From positions 1 through 64,000 of the forward strand of contig JAHLLM010000028.1 in assembly GCA_020444175.1 (NCBI GenBank): DNA of 64,000 nucleotides, read 5' to 3'. The position numbers were made by a program, and so were the translations under genes. The notes under the pieces are model-generated. The model did not search any database and was not told where the DNA came from. It saw nothing but the letters and a program-made list of their open reading frames with translations. Shown here piece by piece: positions 61,227-64,000 of this stretch (position 1 is the first letter of the stretch; every line of letters starts with the position of its first letter). Source of the stretch: Desulfobulbaceae bacterium. Its GTDB lineage: Bacteria; Desulfobacterota; Desulfobulbia; Desulfobulbales; SURF-16.

Positions 61227-63542
61227 TCATGCTTCCTGGGCAATTTTATCCACGTCAACAATTAAAACGATATCTTCGTTGCCAAGCACAGTGTAGCCGT
61301 AGATTCCGGGGATATTCCTGAACTGCTTGTAGCCATGGGAAAACACCTTAACAACAACCTGCTGATGATTAAAAACCTGATCTACAAGAAGAGCCATGTT
61401 CTGATCAGTACAAACGACCAGAACTTGCTCATCCGTCAGGGTATCACCAATCGGTTGCCCATAAAAAAAGTCATTCGCATCAATCACCCGCAGAATTCTA
61501 CCGTTATAGGCAAAAGCATTTTTATCCTGCAGAATATTGACGAATTTTTTTTCCGGGTAGATGGTTGTGGTGACCTTGTCCGAGGGAATGGCAAAAAACT
61601 GCCCGGCTGATTTTACTATGAGGGCCTCACGGGTGACCAGAGTCCTGGTAAGGGGGATGGTAATGGTAACCTTTGTTCCCTTTCCTACTCTGGAATCAAC
61701 GTCAATGACCCCGTTATTTTTCTGCAGGGCCGACATCACGACATCCATCCCCACACCGCGTCCTGAGACATCAGAAATTTTCTGGGCTGAACTGAATCCC
61801 GCTTTAAAGATCAGATTAACCAGATCCTTATCCGTCAATTCATTCACCTGACGCTCGTTCATAAATCCTTTTTTTACAGCCACCTCTTTCATCTTCACGG
61901 GATCAATCCCGCTTCCGTCGTCCTCAATGACAAGGTAGACGTACTCATCGTCAACAGAAGCGGCAAGGGTCAGCACACCTGTAGCCTGCTTTCCAGCGTT
62001 CATTCTCGCCTCAGGACTCTCGATGCCATGATCCACGGCATTTCGTAAAATATGAACCAGAGGATTCTCAATATCTTCAATCAAATCCTTGTCTATTACT
62101 GTTTCCTCTCCTACCAGACGAAAATCAATATCCTTATTGAGTGAAGCTGAAAGTTTCCTGATCACTTTAGGAAAACGCTGAAACAAAATCTGTACAGGAA
62201 GACGTCGCACGCTCATGATATCTTCCTGCAAATGGGCGACCATATCGTCCATGGTGGTGATGGTGTTGGTGTAACGCGTGATGATGTCCATGGATACGGA
62301 GGCTTGTTCAAGCTGCCGCTTGAGGAAATTAAAGGAGTCCAAGGTGATAAAAAGGTCTCCCACTGATTCAGCGAAACTGTCAAGTTTGGACTGGTCAATC
62401 CTGATTGATTTTCCAGAGGGCACCCCTTCCCCTCTTTTCACATGGGTATTTAAAAGCTGTTTTTCCTGGACAACAAGGGCTCGATTTAAGTCGTCTTCGC
62501 TAATCAACCCCTCTTTTACCAATATATCTCCAACCTTCTCCTGCCGGGAAAGGGCTTCCATAAGCTGCTCGGGACTGATTTTTCCCTGATCGACAAGAAT
62601 TTTACCGAGTTTCTCGCTCTCGGCAGCGGCTTCATCATCTTGAAGATTTCCCCCTTGAACTACAAAATGATCTACAACCTGACGCAACAGGGTACAGATA
62701 GAAGCAGCGAACTCCCTACTGGCTACCATGAGATCATCATCAATAAAATTAAGGAGTGAAGTAAGCTCAGCAAAAATTTCGCTGATTTGTTCTTCATCTT
62801 TAAGAAGATGCTGAGCTTCATCGATATGTTCTTTTAATGAATGCCGCAATTCTCCCTTGACCGGGATACCTTCAACAAGACTTTCATAAACGACATGAAA
62901 GCAGTTCACCATGGGTGTACAATCTTTTTCTTTATAAGAATAGGAACACTCAGGCTTATAAAATGATATTCTGGCGAGCTGTTCCAGTTCATCAACCATC
63001 TTTTCCAGATAAAGGTTACATTTCTCAATCTGCTCCAGTGTCGCGGAAACGAGGCTGTCGTCTGAGGTCCTGAAGTCCAGCTCGTCACCTCTAGCAAGTA
63101 ATTTTTCCAGATCAAGCACACTTTTCAAAGAGCCCTTCACCTGCTGAGGTTTACATGTTTCAATCTTATTCTGTAAAAACTCTTCTTCTTCCGGACGCAA
63201 TGAAACATCATCAAGGTTATCCAATACCCTGTTAATCATACCCTCCAGATATTCAACACCAGTAAGAAGAATATCTATAATTTCTTTATCAACAGTAATT
63301 TCTCCCCTGCGGATAAAGTCGAGGAGATCCTCCAAGCGATGGGCAAAACGATTGATATGGGAAAGCCCGAAGAAACCGGAATTTCCTTTCATGCTGTGCA
63401 CAGGACGAAATATTTTTGTGATAATGTCCAGATTGGCAGGGTCGCGTTCAAGCTCAATAAAGGCGTTTTCTATATCCTGGAGGGAATCATTTGTTTCATC
63501 AATGAAACCTTTTAGTGCGACGAGATCTTGCTCACTTACCAT
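61227..63542 (-). CDS. Hybrid CheA-type kinase with MshEN-like motifs
   Basis: I start at the ATG at 63542, giving 771 residues; the extra 31 codons upstream overlap the receiver gene. The Hpt domain has His49 in RPVHSMKGNSGFFGL. Residues 307-365 hold two MshEN-like units, KLGKILVDQGKISPEQLMEA and KVGDILVKEGLISEDDLNRA, each ending in ALxxQE. The P4 domain has HILRNAVDHGIESPEARMNA near residue 497 and GRGVGMDVVMSAL. A CheW-like P5 domain closes the protein. It could put a cyclic-di-GMP signal into chemotaxis. The arginine of the first position is Lys here, so binding is uncertain. Confidence 0.82.
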   Translation of the reverse strand: MVSEQDLVALKGFIDETNDSLQDIENAFIELERDPANLDIITKIFRPVHSMKGNSGFFGLSHINRFAHRLEDLLDFIRRGEITVDKEIIDILLTGVEYLEGMINRVLDNLDDVSLRPEEEEFLQNKIETCKPQQVKGSLKSVLDLEKLLARGDELDFRTSDDSLVSATLEQIEKCNLYLEKMVDELEQLARISFYKPECSYSYKEKDCTPMVNCFHVVYESLVEGIPVKGELRHSLKEHIDEAQHLLKDEEQISEIFAELTSLLNFIDDDLMVASREFAASICTLLRQVVDHFVVQGGNLQDDEAAAESEKLGKILVDQGKISPEQLMEALSRQEKVGDILVKEGLISEDDLNRALVVQEKQLLNTHVKRGEGVPSGKSIRIDQSKLDSFAESVGDLFITLDSFNFLKRQLEQASVSMDIITRYTNTITTMDDMVAHLQEDIMSVRRLPVQILFQRFPKVIRKLSASLNKDIDFRLVGEETVIDKDLIEDIENPLVHILRNAVDHGIESPEARMNAGKQATGVLTLAASVDDEYVYLVIEDDGSGIDPVKMKEVAVKKGFMNERQVNELTDKDLVNLIFKAGFSSAQKISDVSGRGVGMDVVMSALQKNNGVIDVDSRVGKGTKVTITIPLTRTLVTREALIVKSAGQFFAIPSDKVTTTIYPEKKFVNILQDKNAFAYNGRILRVIDANDFFYGQPIGDTLTDEQVLVVCTDQNMALLVDQVFNHQQVVVKVFSHGYKQFRNIPGIYGYTVLGNEDIVLIVDVDKIAQEA

Positions 63543-63546
63543 ATTA

Positions 63547-63972
63547 TTACTTTTTCCCTTTATGCATTGCAGCCTGTGTAAGCAAACTGCGAACCCGTTC
63601 CAGCCTTTCTGCGGCGACAGCAGCAGCGCTGACAATCATTTCAGGATTTACCGGCTTGAAAAAAAGATCTTCAGCACCGTATCGAAAGGCATTAAGGGTA
63701 TTATTAACAGTTATATAGCCTGTAATGATAATCACCTTGATCATGCCATTGTGGGCCTTGATTTTCTTCAAAAGATCAAGACCGTTCATGTCCGGCATTT
63801 CAATATCGCTGATAACAATATCAACGGGTTCTTTTTCTATTATTTCATAGGCCCGCAACGGACTGTCGGTGGTTATCACCTGAAACGGACTTTCCTTAAA
63901 AGCTTCTGAAAGTACAGAAAGAACAGATTTCGAGTCGTCAACAATGAGGACTCTATAAGATTTACCACCCAT
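63547..63972 (-). CDS. Stand-alone receiver protein (CheY-like)
   Basis: This 141-residue response regulator has VLIVDDSKSVLSVLSEAF, the phospho-acceptor Asp in VISDIEMPDMNGLDLLKKI near residue 56, and LFFKPVNPEM near residue 104 with the conserved Lys. A helical tail of about 30 residues (MIVSAAAVAAERLERVRSLL) extends the normal 120-residue fold. GGGAG lies 5 bases before the ATG. It is the first gene of the operon in this window; the promoter is probably to the right of the window. A CheY or kinase-modulating role is likely. Confidence 0.88.
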   Translation of the reverse strand: MGGKSYRVLIVDDSKSVLSVLSEAFKESPFQVITTDSPLRAYEIIEKEPVDIVISDIEMPDMNGLDLLKKIKAHNGMIKVIIITGYITVNNTLNAFRYGAEDLFFKPVNPEMIVSAAAVAAERLERVRSLLTQAAMHKGKK

Positions 63973-64000
63973 ATATGCTCCCGGTGCAAAGTGATTGAGA

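Overview
The window looks like a chromosomal segment of a Gram-negative, anaerobic Desulfobacterota (old Deltaproteobacteria), plausibly near the Desulfobulbales. This is an inference from gene content: a Geobacter-style very short pilin, Myxococcus-like PilH/PilI ABC genes beside pilA, an archaeal-type LeuC/LeuD pair, PEP-CTERM and dockerin surface proteins, and a large che operon. I see no rRNA, tRNA or CRISPR array.

Layout. (1) 1-17.3 kb is a cell-surface polysaccharide region: family 4, 2 and 9 glycosyltransferases, a winged-helix regulator with a palindrome across its own start codon, a Wzx-type flippase, two radical SAM/SPASM proteins, a polysaccharide pyruvyl transferase, a glycosyltransferase-sulfotransferase fusion and an alpha/alpha-toroid protein. 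(2) 16.4-23.8 kb, minus strand, has a polyprenyl-phosphate sugar transferase, two large membrane proteins of GT-C appearance, and a PilH-PilI-TPR operon. (3) 23.9-34 kb is the type IV pilus locus: pilA for a 60-residue aromatic-rich mature pilin, a Sec-exported partner in the PilA-C position, a sigma-54 promoter with three upstream dyads, then fimT-pilW-pilV-pilX-pilY1. (4) 34.6-35.25 kb holds a small zinc-ribbon gene and two tandem palindromic elements. (5) 35.25-41.1 kb has a DUF6569/ARPP-1-like gene divergent from an operon of WYL regulator, macrodomain hydrolase, M20 amidohydrolase, YbdK-type ligase and gamma-glutamyltransferase-like enzyme. (6) 41.2-47 kb contains a one-gene GIY-YIG element, rlmD, a PEP-CTERM/dockerin operon behind two sigma-54-like boxes, and leuCD. 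(7) 47.2-52.3 kb has an HD-GAF protein with MshEN-like motifs and yejAB, interrupted by a four-helix-bundle element. (8) 52.3-64 kb, minus strand, is one chemotaxis operon: receiver, hybrid CheA with MshEN-like motifs, MCP, CheW, CheA, CheR, CheD, CheB, HEAT-receiver.

The common theme is surface attachment and motility: polysaccharide, pili, anchored surface proteins, and a signalling operon with possible cyclic-di-GMP input. The other theme is the number of small palindromic or single-gene elements between genes. The best candidates for something undescribed are the split pilin with its sigma-54 control region, the ARPP-1/WYL/macrodomain/gamma-glutamyl cluster, and the two one-gene elements (GIY-YIG and four-helix bundle) that each have gene-less relatives in the same window.
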